From: Klebsiella variicola
Lineage (GTDB): Bacteria > Pseudomonadota > Gammaproteobacteria > Enterobacterales > Enterobacteriaceae
Direction: 5' to 3'
DNA: 64,000 nt
Assembly: GCF_000828055.2 (NCBI RefSeq)
Contig: NZ_CP010523.2
Coordinates: forward strand, 3,224,001-3,288,000
In this document: in pieces, positions 54,026 to 63,412 of the stretch
How positions within the stretch are numbered: the first letter of the stretch is position 1
How the letters are laid out: each line of letters begins with the position of its first letter
Program-made: the position numbers and the translations under genes
Notes under the pieces: generated by a model
The model's input: only the letters and a program-made list of their open reading frames with translations
Databases searched by the model: none
Told to the model about the DNA's origin: nothing

Positions 54026-55960
54026 ATGAATATATTCGATCACTATCGCCAGCGCTATGAAGCTGCCAAGGACGAAGAGTTCACACTGCAGGAGTTTCTT
54101 ACCATCTGCCGGCAAGATCGCAGTGCCTATGCCAATGCGGCAGAACGTCTGTTGATGGCCATTGGTGAACCCGTCATGGTTGATACGGCTCTCGAGCCGC
54201 GGCTATCCCGTCTCTTTTCAAACCGGGTCATCGCACGCTATCCGGCCTTTGAAGAGTTTTACGGTATGGAAGACGCCATTGAGCAGATCGTTTCCTATCT
54301 CAAGCATGCCGCCCAGGGGCTGGAAGAGAAGAAACAGATCCTCTATCTGCTGGGGCCGGTGGGCGGTGGTAAATCGTCGCTGGCTGAACGGCTGAAAGCG
54401 TTGATGCAGCGCGTGCCCATCTATGTGCTGAGCGCCAACGGCGAGCGTAGCCCGGTCAACGATCACCCGCTGTGCCTGTTTAATCCGCAGGAGGATGCCC
54501 AGATCCTTCAGAAAGAGTATGGCGTGCCCACCCGCTACCTCGGCACCATCATGTCGCCGTGGGCGGCCAAGCGCCTGCACGAGTTTGGCGGCGATATTAC
54601 TAAATTCCGCGTGGTCAAAGTCTGGCCATCGATTCTTGAGCAGGTCGCCATCGCCAAAACCGAACCCGGTGATGAAAACAACCAGGATATTTCGGCGCTG
54701 GTCGGTAAAGTGGATATCCGTAAACTGGAACACTATGCGCAAAACGACCCGGACGCTTATGGCTACTCCGGTGCGTTGTGCCGTGCCAACCAGGGGATTA
54801 TGGAATTCGTCGAGATGTTTAAAGCGCCGATTAAGGTGCTACATCCGCTGCTGACCGCCACCCAGGAAGGGAACTACAACGGGACCGAAGGGATCTCTGC
54901 CCTGCCGTTTAACGGGATAATCCTCGCCCACTCCAACGAATCGGAATGGGTGACCTTCCGTAATAACAAGAACAATGAGGCCTTCCTCGACCGCGTCTAT
55001 ATCGTCAAGGTGCCTTATTGCCTGCGTATCTCCGAAGAGATCCGCATCTATGAAAAATTGCTCAACAGCAGCGAGCTGACCCACGCGCCGTGCGCCCCGG
55101 GCACCCTGGAAACGCTGGCGCGCTTCTCGATTCTGTCGCGTCTGAAAGAGCCGGAAAACTCAAGCATCTACTCGAAGATGCGGGTCTATGATGGCGAAAG
55201 CCTGAAAGATACCGACCCGAAAGCGAAATCCTATCAGGAGTATCGCGATTACGCCGGGGTGGATGAAGGGATGAACGGGCTCTCCACCCGTTTTGCCTTT
55301 AAGATCCTGTCACGGGTGTTTAACTTCGACCATGTCGAGGTGGCCGCCAACCCGGTGCATCTGTTCTATGTCCTGGAGCAGCAGATTGAGCGCGAACAGT
55401 TCCCACAGGAGAACGCCGAGCGCTACCTGGAATTCCTCAAAGGCTATCTGATCCCGAAATACGCCGAGTTTATCGGCAAAGAGATCCAGACCGCTTATCT
55501 GGAATCCTACTCCGAGTACGGGCAGAACATTTTCGATCGCTATGTCACCTACGCCGACTTCTGGATCCAGGATCAGGAGTATCGCGATCCGGATACCGGT
55601 CAGCTGTTTGACCGTGAGTCGTTGAATGCTGAGCTGGAGAAAATTGAGAAGCCGGCCGGGATCAGCAACCCGAAAGACTTCCGTAACGAAATCGTCAACT
55701 TTGTGCTGCGCGCCAGAGCCAACAACAGCGGACGTAATCCGAACTGGACCAGCTACGAGAAACTGCGCACGGTTATCGAGAAGAAAATGTTCTCTAATAC
55801 CGAGGAGCTGTTGCCGGTCATTTCGTTTAATGCCAAAACATCAACCGATGAGCAGAAAAAACACGACGACTTTGTCGACCGCATGATGGAAAAAGGCTAC
55901 ACCCGCAAACAGGTTCGCCTGCTCTGCGAGTGGTACCTGCGGGTTCGTAAATCGTCCTGA
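54026..55960 (+). CDS. yeaG: PrkA-type serine protein kinase YeaG
   Basis: Large AAA-plus-type protein with a PrkA kinase domain, involved in nitrogen-starvation and stationary-phase survival in E. coli. 644 residues, as in E. coli. The P-loop is LLGPVGGGKSSLAERLK (near 108-124); PrkA-conserved segments such as LSANGERSPVNDHPLCLFNP and GDEN-NQDISALVGKVD follow. ATG 54026 follows GAAAGGACGGCATGCC. The operon partner yeaH follows after 85 bp. Confidence 0.97.
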   Translation: MNIFDHYRQRYEAAKDEEFTLQEFLTICRQDRSAYANAAERLLMAIGEPVMVDTALEPRLSRLFSNRVIARYPAFEEFYGMEDAIEQIVSYLKHAAQGLEEKKQILYLLGPVGGGKSSLAERLKALMQRVPIYVLSANGERSPVNDHPLCLFNPQEDAQILQKEYGVPTRYLGTIMSPWAAKRLHEFGGDITKFRVVKVWPSILEQVAIAKTEPGDENNQDISALVGKVDIRKLEHYAQNDPDAYGYSGALCRANQGIMEFVEMFKAPIKVLHPLLTATQEGNYNGTEGISALPFNGIILAHSNESEWVTFRNNKNNEAFLDRVYIVKVPYCLRISEEIRIYEKLLNSSELTHAPCAPGTLETLARFSILSRLKEPENSSIYSKMRVYDGESLKDTDPKAKSYQEYRDYAGVDEGMNGLSTRFAFKILSRVFNFDHVEVAANPVHLFYVLEQQIEREQFPQENAERYLEFLKGYLIPKYAEFIGKEIQTAYLESYSEYGQNIFDRYVTYADFWIQDQEYRDPDTGQLFDRESLNAELEKIEKPAGISNPKDFRNEIVNFVLRARANNSGRNPNWTSYEKLRTVIEKKMFSNTEELLPVISFNAKTSTDEQKKHDDFVDRMMEKGYTRKQVRLLCEWYLRVRKSS

Positions 55961-56027
55961 TGCGTCAAGCCCGGCGGCACGCCGCCGGGTCAACTGCAGC
56001 TGAATGATGATAAGCAAAGTTGGCTAA

Positions 56028-57329
<1,302 letters not shown>

Positions 57330-57338
57330 TTAAATACT

Positions 57339-57374
57339 CAGCCAGTGAGTCGAGTGACTTGCTGGCTGTTTTCC
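57339..57374. terminator. Hairpin between yeaH and the lipoprotein gene
   Basis: CAGCCAG / CTGGCTG arms with further pairs inside, followed by TTTT on the plus strand. It separates two convergent genes. Confidence 0.7.
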
Positions 57375-57938
57375 TCAGACACAAGGCCCGATGGCACATC
57401 CATACATCATGTAAAATGGAAACAACGGGGCCATGGCGACGGCGCCAAGCGAGCTAATCGTTTTGGTCTTATCATTGATTGATACCACAACGGGGTGCGC
57501 TAACTGGTAGGCGGCGGCCAGATCTGACGCGTCCGATGCAGTCCAAAATCCTGTCGCTTTAAACAACACCCCGAGGCGATCGTTATCAATTTGCACCGCA
57601 TGATACTGATTCACCAGCTCGCTATGCTGCCCGGCATCCAGTTTGCGCTGATCCATCACCACCAGATATTCCGCCGTCACCTCATGTTGTTCCACGACAA
57701 AGTTAACCCGCACGCCGGAAGCCTGTTGATGAAAGCGTTCATAAAAGGTCTTATAACGCTGATATTCCTGAGGCACACCGTCACGGACAAAGCGGTAACT
57801 GTATTTCGCTGAGCTGGCGACAATACCGGACTCTGTGGGTTTCATCGCCACAATGGTATCCCGAGGCGGCAAGTTTGGCGTGCTGGTACATCCTGCGAGT
57901 ATCGCCACCACCACCAGCGATAAGACATATTTCATCAT
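57375..57938 (-). CDS. Predicted lipoprotein of unknown function
   Basis: A 187-residue protein with a lipoprotein signal: MMKYVLSLVVVAILAGCTS, lipobox LAGC with Cys17. A Ser/Thr/Pro spacer follows, then a mixed alpha/beta-looking body and a hydrophobic C-terminal stretch (LGAVAMAPLFPFYMMYGCAIG) with two Cys at the very end (CAIGPC). I do not recognise the family. Residue 18 is Thr and 19 Ser, so there is no Asp+2 inner-membrane retention signal and outer-membrane sorting is expected. It stands alone, convergent with yeaH, where E. coli has other genes. Confidence 0.8.
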   Translation of the reverse strand: MMKYVLSLVVVAILAGCTSTPNLPPRDTIVAMKPTESGIVASSAKYSYRFVRDGVPQEYQRYKTFYERFHQQASGVRVNFVVEQHEVTAEYLVVMDQRKLDAGQHSELVNQYHAVQIDNDRLGVLFKATGFWTASDASDLAAAYQLAHPVVVSINDKTKTISSLGAVAMAPLFPFYMMYGCAIGPCV

Positions 57939-58096
57939 TTTCAGCCGTTCCTGTTCGCGATTTTCTCTATGACATCTGGCGTTTTTTTAACACTCCAGGT
58001 ACAAATCCCTAACCCTGTGTATCATAACTGCCTAATCTGCTTCAAACATTCGCGCGATCGTCAGCGTTGAACTGTTTCTACTCTCAGGAGCCTGCT

Positions 58097-58579
58097 ATGA
58101 CCCCTTTTTATCAATTGACGGCTACCCGCCTGCGCGGCCAGCCCCTCTCAATGTCTGACTATGCTGGCAAGGTGGTTCTGGTGGTGAATACGGCCAGCCA
58201 TTGTGGCTTCACACCGCAATACGCTGGCCTGGAAGCGCTCTACAAAAAGTACGCGGCTCAGGGGCTGGTAGTGCTTGGTTTCCCGTGCAACCAGTTTGGT
58301 AAGCAGGAACCCGGCGGTGCGGATGAAATCGAGCAGACCTGTCACGTTAACTACGGCGTGAGCTTCCCGATGTTTGAGAAAGTGGACGTCAACGGCCCCG
58401 CCGCACACCCGCTGTTTCGTTATCTGAAACAAGCGTTGCCCGGCGTACTCGGCGGACGGATCAAGTGGAATTTCACCAAGTTCCTCATCGCTCGCGACGG
58501 CACACCCCTCACGCGTTTTGCGCCGTTGACGACGCCGGAGAAAATGGAGGCCTCCATTGTCGCGGCCCTCACGCGCTGA
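58097..58579 (+). CDS. Glutathione/thioredoxin peroxidase family protein
   Basis: Thiol peroxidase of the GPx family, 160 residues, without a signal peptide. The peroxidatic Cys is in VNTASHCGFTPQY (near 36), the resolving or conserved Cys region is GFPCNQFGKQEPG (near 64-76), and the tetrad Trp/Asn lies in IKWNFTKFLI (near 126). ATG 58097 follows CAGGAGCCTGCT. The size fits BsaA/Gpo-type enzymes better than E. coli BtuE (183 residues), so I call it a separate member. Likely reduces organic hydroperoxides using thioredoxin. Confidence 0.9.
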   Translation: MTPFYQLTATRLRGQPLSMSDYAGKVVLVVNTASHCGFTPQYAGLEALYKKYAAQGLVVLGFPCNQFGKQEPGGADEIEQTCHVNYGVSFPMFEKVDVNGPAAHPLFRYLKQALPGVLGGRIKWNFTKFLIARDGTPLTRFAPLTTPEKMEASIVAALTR

Positions 58580-58700
58580 GTGTTCCCGTCATGCCACGTT
58601 CACCCAGCGGCGGCTGGCTGCCCATACAAGGTAGACGTCGCTCTCACGCGGCCAGCAACCGTCTGTTGCTGGCCGATCTTCCACCTGCCCGGTCATCAGC

Positions 58701-59012
58701 CTACAGTGGCGACACGGCCTCAACTTCATGCTGAAACACGTAGGGGTCGGAGAGGAGTTCGAATGCGTCGTCGTCCGGATAAGTGACCGCGACGTGATAG
58801 TCTTCGCCTGCGAAGGCTTTGACCGCCGCAAGATCCTGCCAGTAGGTGGCGAGAAAAAAATGCGCCCATTCGCCCTGGTTTTCCTGGCGCACCAGCGCGC
58901 CTCTGTTACCGGGGATACCCCGGGCGTGATCCACGCCGGTCTGCTCAAGGTGGCGGGCAAACCCCTCGGCATGTTGCAATGGCACACAGCCGTGCCAGGT
59001 CCTGACAATCAT
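58701..59012 (-). CDS. Antibiotic biosynthesis monooxygenase (ABM) domain protein
   Basis: Small ABM-fold protein, 103 residues. It begins MIVRTWHGCVP, has the family pattern GNRGALVRQENQGEWAHFFLATYWQDLAAVKAFAG in the middle (about 35-70) and ends ELLSDPYVFQHEVEAVSPL. Such ferredoxin-like dimers act as monooxygenases, heme-degrading enzymes or stress proteins; the sequence alone does not say which. ATG 59012 follows CAGGAGAACGCAA. It stands between the peroxidase gene and a LysR gene. Confidence 0.82.
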   Translation of the reverse strand: MIVRTWHGCVPLQHAEGFARHLEQTGVDHARGIPGNRGALVRQENQGEWAHFFLATYWQDLAAVKAFAGEDYHVAVTYPDDDAFELLSDPYVFQHEVEAVSPL

Positions 59013-59117
59013 TTGCGTTCTCCTGTGGTGATAAACGTCTCACCTTAACATCAGAAACCACCTGTTGGGGAGCGGCACGATACCGTGGACGGTTCTGAAT
59101 GGGGGAGCGCCTTACCC

Positions 59118-60005
59118 TCAGCTCCCCACAGCGATCTCCGGCAGTCGCGCCTCAATCAAGGCGATCACGCTTCTGACCCGCGGCGGAATAAAACGGGCAT
59201 CGGGATAGACGGCATACAGGAAACGGTCCGGTAATCGCCAGTCAGCCAGGATCGGCACCAGCCTTCCAGCCCTGAGTGCCCTGGCCGCCAGCGGTCGCTG
59301 CATCCCTCCGATGCCGATACCGGATTCCAGCGCCTGCAACAGCGCATCGCTGGTGTTGGCCCGAAAAACGGTCTTAACCTGCACGTCTCTCGTCTCGTCT
59401 GCGGAAATTATCCGCAGCGGAGCATCAAGCGGGATGCCGCTAAACCGAACGTGTGGATACTCCGCCAGGTCGTCCACGGACTGGACGGCGTAATGACCTG
59501 GTGCCGCAAAGAGCGCCGTTTCAATCCGCGCCAGAACCCGCGCAGCATGGGATGGCGGCGGCTCATGGCCGAGACGCAGCGCCACATCCACCCCTTCGGT
59601 AATCAGATCGGCGATCCGATCGTCGAGCGACAGCATCAGGTGCAGTTCAGGATACTGTTTCTGCAGCGCCAGCAGATGCGGCAGCAGAAGACTGCCGAGA
59701 CCGCTTGGCAGCTGGACATGCACTCGTCCCTGAAACTGAGGCTCCGCCGGGTTGAGCCGCCTTTCCGCCTCCTGCATGGCGTTCAGCACCCGCTGCATAT
59801 CACGCCGGTAATGCTCCCCCTGCTCGGTAAGCATCATGGCCCGCGTCGTACGATGGAGTAACACCACGCCAAGCTCCTGTTCGAGCGCGGCGATCTGCTG
59901 ACTGACGGCAGATTGCTTCATCCCGAGCTGCCGGGCGGCTGCGGAAAATGAGCCGGCTTCGGCAACGCGCAGAAAGGTGGCGATGGCGGTGAGCTTATTA
60001 TTCAT
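59118..60005 (-). CDS. LysR-family regulator, divergent from the PRISE-like reductase gene
   Basis: LysR-type transcription regulator, 295 residues. The winged helix-turn-helix fills about residues 1-60 (FLRVAEAGSFSAAARQLGMK, QSAVSQQIAALEQELGV), then a linker helix and a substrate-binding domain. LysR genes usually control the divergent neighbour, here the reductase gene starting at 60103. Between them, TTTCATG occurs twice 30 bp apart (60005 and 60035), a possible operator. The effector is unknown. Confidence 0.92.
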   Translation of the reverse strand: MNNKLTAIATFLRVAEAGSFSAAARQLGMKQSAVSQQIAALEQELGVVLLHRTTRAMMLTEQGEHYRRDMQRVLNAMQEAERRLNPAEPQFQGRVHVQLPSGLGSLLLPHLLALQKQYPELHLMLSLDDRIADLITEGVDVALRLGHEPPPSHAARVLARIETALFAAPGHYAVQSVDDLAEYPHVRFSGIPLDAPLRIISADETRDVQVKTVFRANTSDALLQALESGIGIGGMQRPLAARALRAGRLVPILADWRLPDRFLYAVYPDARFIPPRVRSVIALIEARLPEIAVGS

Positions 60006-60041
60006 TTCATGATTCTGCTGATAAGTGTCATCCGTTTCATG
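60005..60041. promoter_or_regulatory. Direct repeat in the LysR / reductase divergent promoter
   Basis: TTTCATG at 60005-60011 and again at 60035-60041, 30 bp apart (about three helical turns), within the 97-bp divergent spacer; the first overlaps the LysR start codon. This is a candidate operator only. Confidence 0.3.
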
Positions 60042-60102
60042 GGATAGGTGGCAAAAAAATAATCTAGCACACTGTGTCGGTCACCTTCCCAGGAGAAACA
60101 CC

Positions 60103-61155
60103 ATGAACAAGACATCCTCTCAGGTCGCACTGGTCGCTGGCAGCAGCGGCATCGTTGGCCGCCAGTTGGTCAACACCCTGTTACATCGTGGATGGGAGGT
60201 TATCGGCCTCAGCCACCGCGCTCTGTCGCAACCGGGGGCGATCCCGATGATTCACGTCGATTTACGCGATGCCCGGCACAGTGCGCAAGCGCTCCAGCCG
60301 CTGTCCACCGTGACCCACATTTTTTACAGTGCCTGGATGAATGCCGGAAACTGGAGCGAGATGGTGGAGCCGAACGTTACCATGCTGCGTAATCTGGTCA
60401 GCCACGTCGAACAAAACGCCCCGCTGCAGGCGGTCAGCCTGATGCAGGGGTATAAAGTGTATGGCGCCCATCTTGGCCCCTTTAAAACCCCGGCGCGGGA
60501 AAGCGACCCCGGCGTACCCGGGGCTGAATTTAACGCCGCTCAACTTGCGTGGCTCCGCCACTTTCAACAAGGCAAAACCTGGCACTGGAGCGCTATCAGG
60601 CCCGGCGTGGTGGGCAGCCCGGTGCCGGGTAACGCCATGAATCTTGCGTTGAGCATCGCGCTGTACGCGTCACTGTGCAAAGCCCTGGGTTTACCGCTGC
60701 GCTTTCCCGGCACGTTAACCACCTGGCACAGCATTGTCGATCATACTGACGCCGATCTGCTGGCGGAGGCCACGCTGTGGGCCGCCACCTCACCGGCGGG
60801 GGAAAACGAGGCCTTCAACGTCAATAATGGTGATATCTGGCGCTGGTGCGAGCTGTGGCCGCGCATCGCGCAGTGGTTTGAACTGGAATGCGCCCCGCCC
60901 GTCAGGCTCTCATTTCATCAGCTATTCAATGACTACCGTGCCGTCTGGCACGAGCTGGCCGGAGAGCGGCTGGTGGAAGCGGACATTCTGCGTCTGAGCG
61001 ACGGTCAGTTTGCCGATTTCGTGTTCGGCTGGCAGTACGATATGTTTGGCGATGGCAGTAAACTGCGCCGGGCTGGCTTCCAGCGGATGCAGGCCACAGA
61101 CGAGATGTTTTTCAGCCTGTTTTCGCAGCTGAGAACGGCGCGGGTGATCCCCTGA
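60103..61155 (+). CDS. PRISE-like SDR (progesterone 5-beta-reductase / iridoid synthase family)
   Basis: Extended short-chain dehydrogenase-like NADPH enzyme, 350 residues from ATG 60103 (after AGGAGAAACACC). The cofactor motif VAGSSGIVGRQL near the N-terminus and the features of the plant PRISE enzymes are all recognisable: LSTVTHIFYSAW, SLMQGYKVYGAHLGPF (position of the catalytic Lys), WSAIRPGVVG, LRFPGTLTTWHSIVDHTDADL and NEAFNVNNGDIWRW. By eye, the segment that carries the catalytic Tyr in PRISE (NFYYDLED) reads EFNAAQLAW here, so the Tyr seems missing. PRISE enzymes reduce enones. A LysR gene is divergent and another is convergent 9 bp away. Confidence 0.85.
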   Translation: MNKTSSQVALVAGSSGIVGRQLVNTLLHRGWEVIGLSHRALSQPGAIPMIHVDLRDARHSAQALQPLSTVTHIFYSAWMNAGNWSEMVEPNVTMLRNLVSHVEQNAPLQAVSLMQGYKVYGAHLGPFKTPARESDPGVPGAEFNAAQLAWLRHFQQGKTWHWSAIRPGVVGSPVPGNAMNLALSIALYASLCKALGLPLRFPGTLTTWHSIVDHTDADLLAEATLWAATSPAGENEAFNVNNGDIWRWCELWPRIAQWFELECAPPVRLSFHQLFNDYRAVWHELAGERLVEADILRLSDGQFADFVFGWQYDMFGDGSKLRRAGFQRMQATDEMFFSLFSQLRTARVIP

Positions 61156-61164
61156 GCGTTAGCG

Positions 61165-62046
61165 TCAGGGCAACGCCAGCCGGTCTTGATGGTCCGCAAA
61201 GAGGGTGATGAGATGGTCGGCGATAACCCGCACGCGTCTGGACCCGGCCAGGTCGGAATGCATCACCAGCCAAAGTGTCTGATCCGCACCGATCTCCGGC
61301 TGCAGGCACTGCAGCCCGTTGGCCCGCGCCATAAAGTGCGGCAGGACGCCCAGCCCAAGCCCCGCTGATACCGCGGAAACCTGGGCCACGAGCGTATTGG
61401 CTTCGACTTTACACGGTCGCCCTCGCAGGGTGCGCGTGATCCATTGGGCGGCCGGCAGGTGCTGGTGAGTCTCCGGCCATCCCACAAAGTCCGACTCGCT
61501 CAGCGACAGGCCGTCCGCGCCGGCCAGATAGCTGGCGGCGCCATAGACGCCAAACCCCACCGTCCCCAGCCGCTTTAAGGTCAAATGCCCGGCGTCAGGC
61601 TTGACCATGCGGATCGCCAGATCGGCATCCCGACGATGCAGGTTCACCGGCTGCACGCCGCTCAGCACCTCCACCCGCAGGTCAGGATAGTGGTCCAGGA
61701 GCCCTTTCAGGGAGGGCAGAATAAAATGCGTGGCCAGGTTGTCCGAGGTAGCCAGGCGGACAACCCCGGCGACATGCCCCTGCAGTTGCGCCGCCTCGCC
61801 GAACGCCAGGCCTGCGTATTCCAGCGCCTCCGCCCGCGCGAGCAGGGCTTCGCCATCGTCGGTCAGGCGATAGCCGCTCTGATGGCGGCTGAAAAGCGGG
61901 ACTTTCAGCGACTGTTCCAGCCGATCCAGCCTGCGGGACACCGTGGCAATCCCCATGTTCATCTTGTCGGCGGCGCCGCTTAGCGTTCCCGCCCGGGCGA
62001 TGGCGAGGAAGATGCGCGCATCATCCCAGTTAAACTCTGCTGTCAT
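61165..62046 (-). CDS. LysR-family regulator, divergent from the MFS transporter gene
   Basis: LysR-type regulator, 293 residues. Winged helix-turn-helix in about 1-62 (DDARIFLAIARAGTLSGAAD, GIATVSRRLDRLEQSLKVPL), then the effector domain. It belongs to the branch with many paralogues (DsdC/GcvA-like N-terminus). It is divergent from the MFS gene across 175 bp that carry two overlapping inverted repeats, so control of that gene is the best guess. It ends 9 bp from the PRISE gene's stop. Confidence 0.92.
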   Translation of the reverse strand: MTAEFNWDDARIFLAIARAGTLSGAADKMNMGIATVSRRLDRLEQSLKVPLFSRHQSGYRLTDDGEALLARAEALEYAGLAFGEAAQLQGHVAGVVRLATSDNLATHFILPSLKGLLDHYPDLRVEVLSGVQPVNLHRRDADLAIRMVKPDAGHLTLKRLGTVGFGVYGAASYLAGADGLSLSESDFVGWPETHQHLPAAQWITRTLRGRPCKVEANTLVAQVSAVSAGLGLGVLPHFMARANGLQCLQPEIGADQTLWLVMHSDLAGSRRVRVIADHLITLFADHQDRLALP

Positions 62047-62050
62047 CTAC

Positions 62051-62082
62051 TTTCCAATTATGGAAAACGGTTCTCCGTTTTC
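62051..62082. promoter_or_regulatory. Overlapping inverted repeats between LysR and MFS genes
   Basis: TTTCCA-ATTA-TGGAAA (62051-62066) and GAAAACGG-TTCT-CCGTTTTC (62063-62082) are both perfect inverted repeats and share four bases. They begin 4 bp upstream of the LysR start codon. They may be a LysR operator or alternative stem-loops. Confidence 0.45.
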
Positions 62083-62221
62083 TGCTCTTTTTTATCGTTT
62101 TCGCAGGGATGATACTGCACGCCACTCGCGGAGACAAACTGGCCATCCGATCGCCGGTTCTCTCCTCACCTGAACGTCCGTGCACCATGCGCGGCTTCCC
62201 CCCTCTTAGGATACGCCTGAC

Positions 62222-63412
62222 ATGAAAGAGATTGCTTTACCCCTTAACCCAACCCCGGCGCGCGTCTGGATAGCCGTCATTGCGCTCGGGATCTGCGCCT
62301 TTTCGATCGTCACCAGCGAACTGGCGCCGGTGGGCATGCTCAGCGCCCTGGCGGCGGATTTTCACCAGACGGAATCCGGTATGGGGCTTGCCGTCACCGC
62401 CTACGGCTGGGTGGGCGCCCTGGCGGCCCTGCTTTCCGGCGCGATGCCGGCGCGTATTTCACGCAAGGCGCTGCTGGTCGGGCTGATGCTGACCCTGGCG
62501 CTTTCCTGCCTCGCCGCGACCCGGTCTTATTCCATGTTCGCCCTGATGAGCGCCCGCATGATTGGCGCCCTGGCGCATGGCGCCTTCTGGGCCTTAATTG
62601 GCATCGTCGCCGCGCAGCTGGTCCCGCCACACCGGCTGGGGCTGGCTACGGCAATCATTTTTGGCAGCGTGTCGGCGGCAAGCGTAGTGGGGGTACCGCT
62701 GGCGAGCTTTATCGCCACCCTGGCGGGCTGGCGACACGCGTTTTTGGCGGTGGCCCTGCTGTCACTGGCCGCAGCGGCAGTGCTATGCTCGACGCTGCCC
62801 GCGCTGGCCGCGTCCACCCCCGTCAGGCTGGGTGTTTATCGCGATATCTTCCGTAATCCGCTGCTCTGCGGCCTGTATGGCGCCACGGCCTGCATCATTA
62901 CCGCTCACTTTGCCGCCTTCACCTACGTTGAACCGCTGCTGATAACACTGCAGGGAGTACCGGCGACCGCTCTCTCCGGCCTGCTGCTGTTGTCAGGGGT
63001 TTCCGGGCTGGTGGGTAACGTTATCGCGGGTAAGCTTATCGACCGTCATCTGAAGGGGCTGATTTTTGCTTCACTGCTGCTGAGCGGGGGCGTGCTGGCG
63101 ATCCTCGGCACCGGACGGCTTGCGCCCCTGCCTTTCTGTTTTAGCGGGCTGCTGTTAGCCCTGTGGGGCGCCGGTATCGCGATCGTGTTCGTCGGCTTAC
63201 AGACCTGGCTGCTGCGCAGCGCAGGCGCGGTCGCCCAGCCGGCGTCAGCCATTTACGTGGCTATTTTTAATGCCGCCATCGGCACCGGGGCGCTTGTCGG
63301 CGGCCAGCTGATCGCCACTGCGGGCTTGTCAGGCATGGTGTGGCTGGCGGCGGGGATCATGGCGTGCAGTACGCTGCTGATCGCCCTGCTGAAAGCGCCC
63401 TCAGTCGGCTAA
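62222..63412 (+). CDS. MFS transporter (DHA1 drug/sugar efflux type, SotB/YdhP-like)
   Basis: Major facilitator with about 12 membrane segments, 396 residues. The N-terminal FSIVTSELAPVGMLSALAAD and the antiporter-type motifs (YGWVGALAALLSGAMPARIS; RMIGALAHGAFWALIGIVAAQLVP, shown in part) resemble SotB/AraJ/YdhP efflux proteins. Likely exports sugars or drugs by proton antiport; substrate unknown. Its TAA overlaps the TAG of the opposing hydrolase gene by 4 bp. Confidence 0.92.
   Translation: MKEIALPLNPTPARVWIAVIALGICAFSIVTSELAPVGMLSALAADFHQTESGMGLAVTAYGWVGALAALLSGAMPARISRKALLVGLMLTLALSCLAATRSYSMFALMSARMIGALAHGAFWALIGIVAAQLVPPHRLGLATAIIFGSVSAASVVGVPLASFIATLAGWRHAFLAVALLSLAAAAVLCSTLPALAASTPVRLGVYRDIFRNPLLCGLYGATACIITAHFAAFTYVEPLLITLQGVPATALSGLLLLSGVSGLVGNVIAGKLIDRHLKGLIFASLLLSGGVLAILGTGRLAPLPFCFSGLLLALWGAGIAIVFVGLQTWLLRSAGAVAQPASAIYVAIFNAAIGTGALVGGQLIATAGLSGMVWLAAGIMACSTLLIALLKAPSVG

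Noticed and set aside
58589-59008. Alternative 139-codon minus-strand frame over the ABM gene
   Set aside because: Out of frame with the conserved ABM protein and of shadow-like composition.
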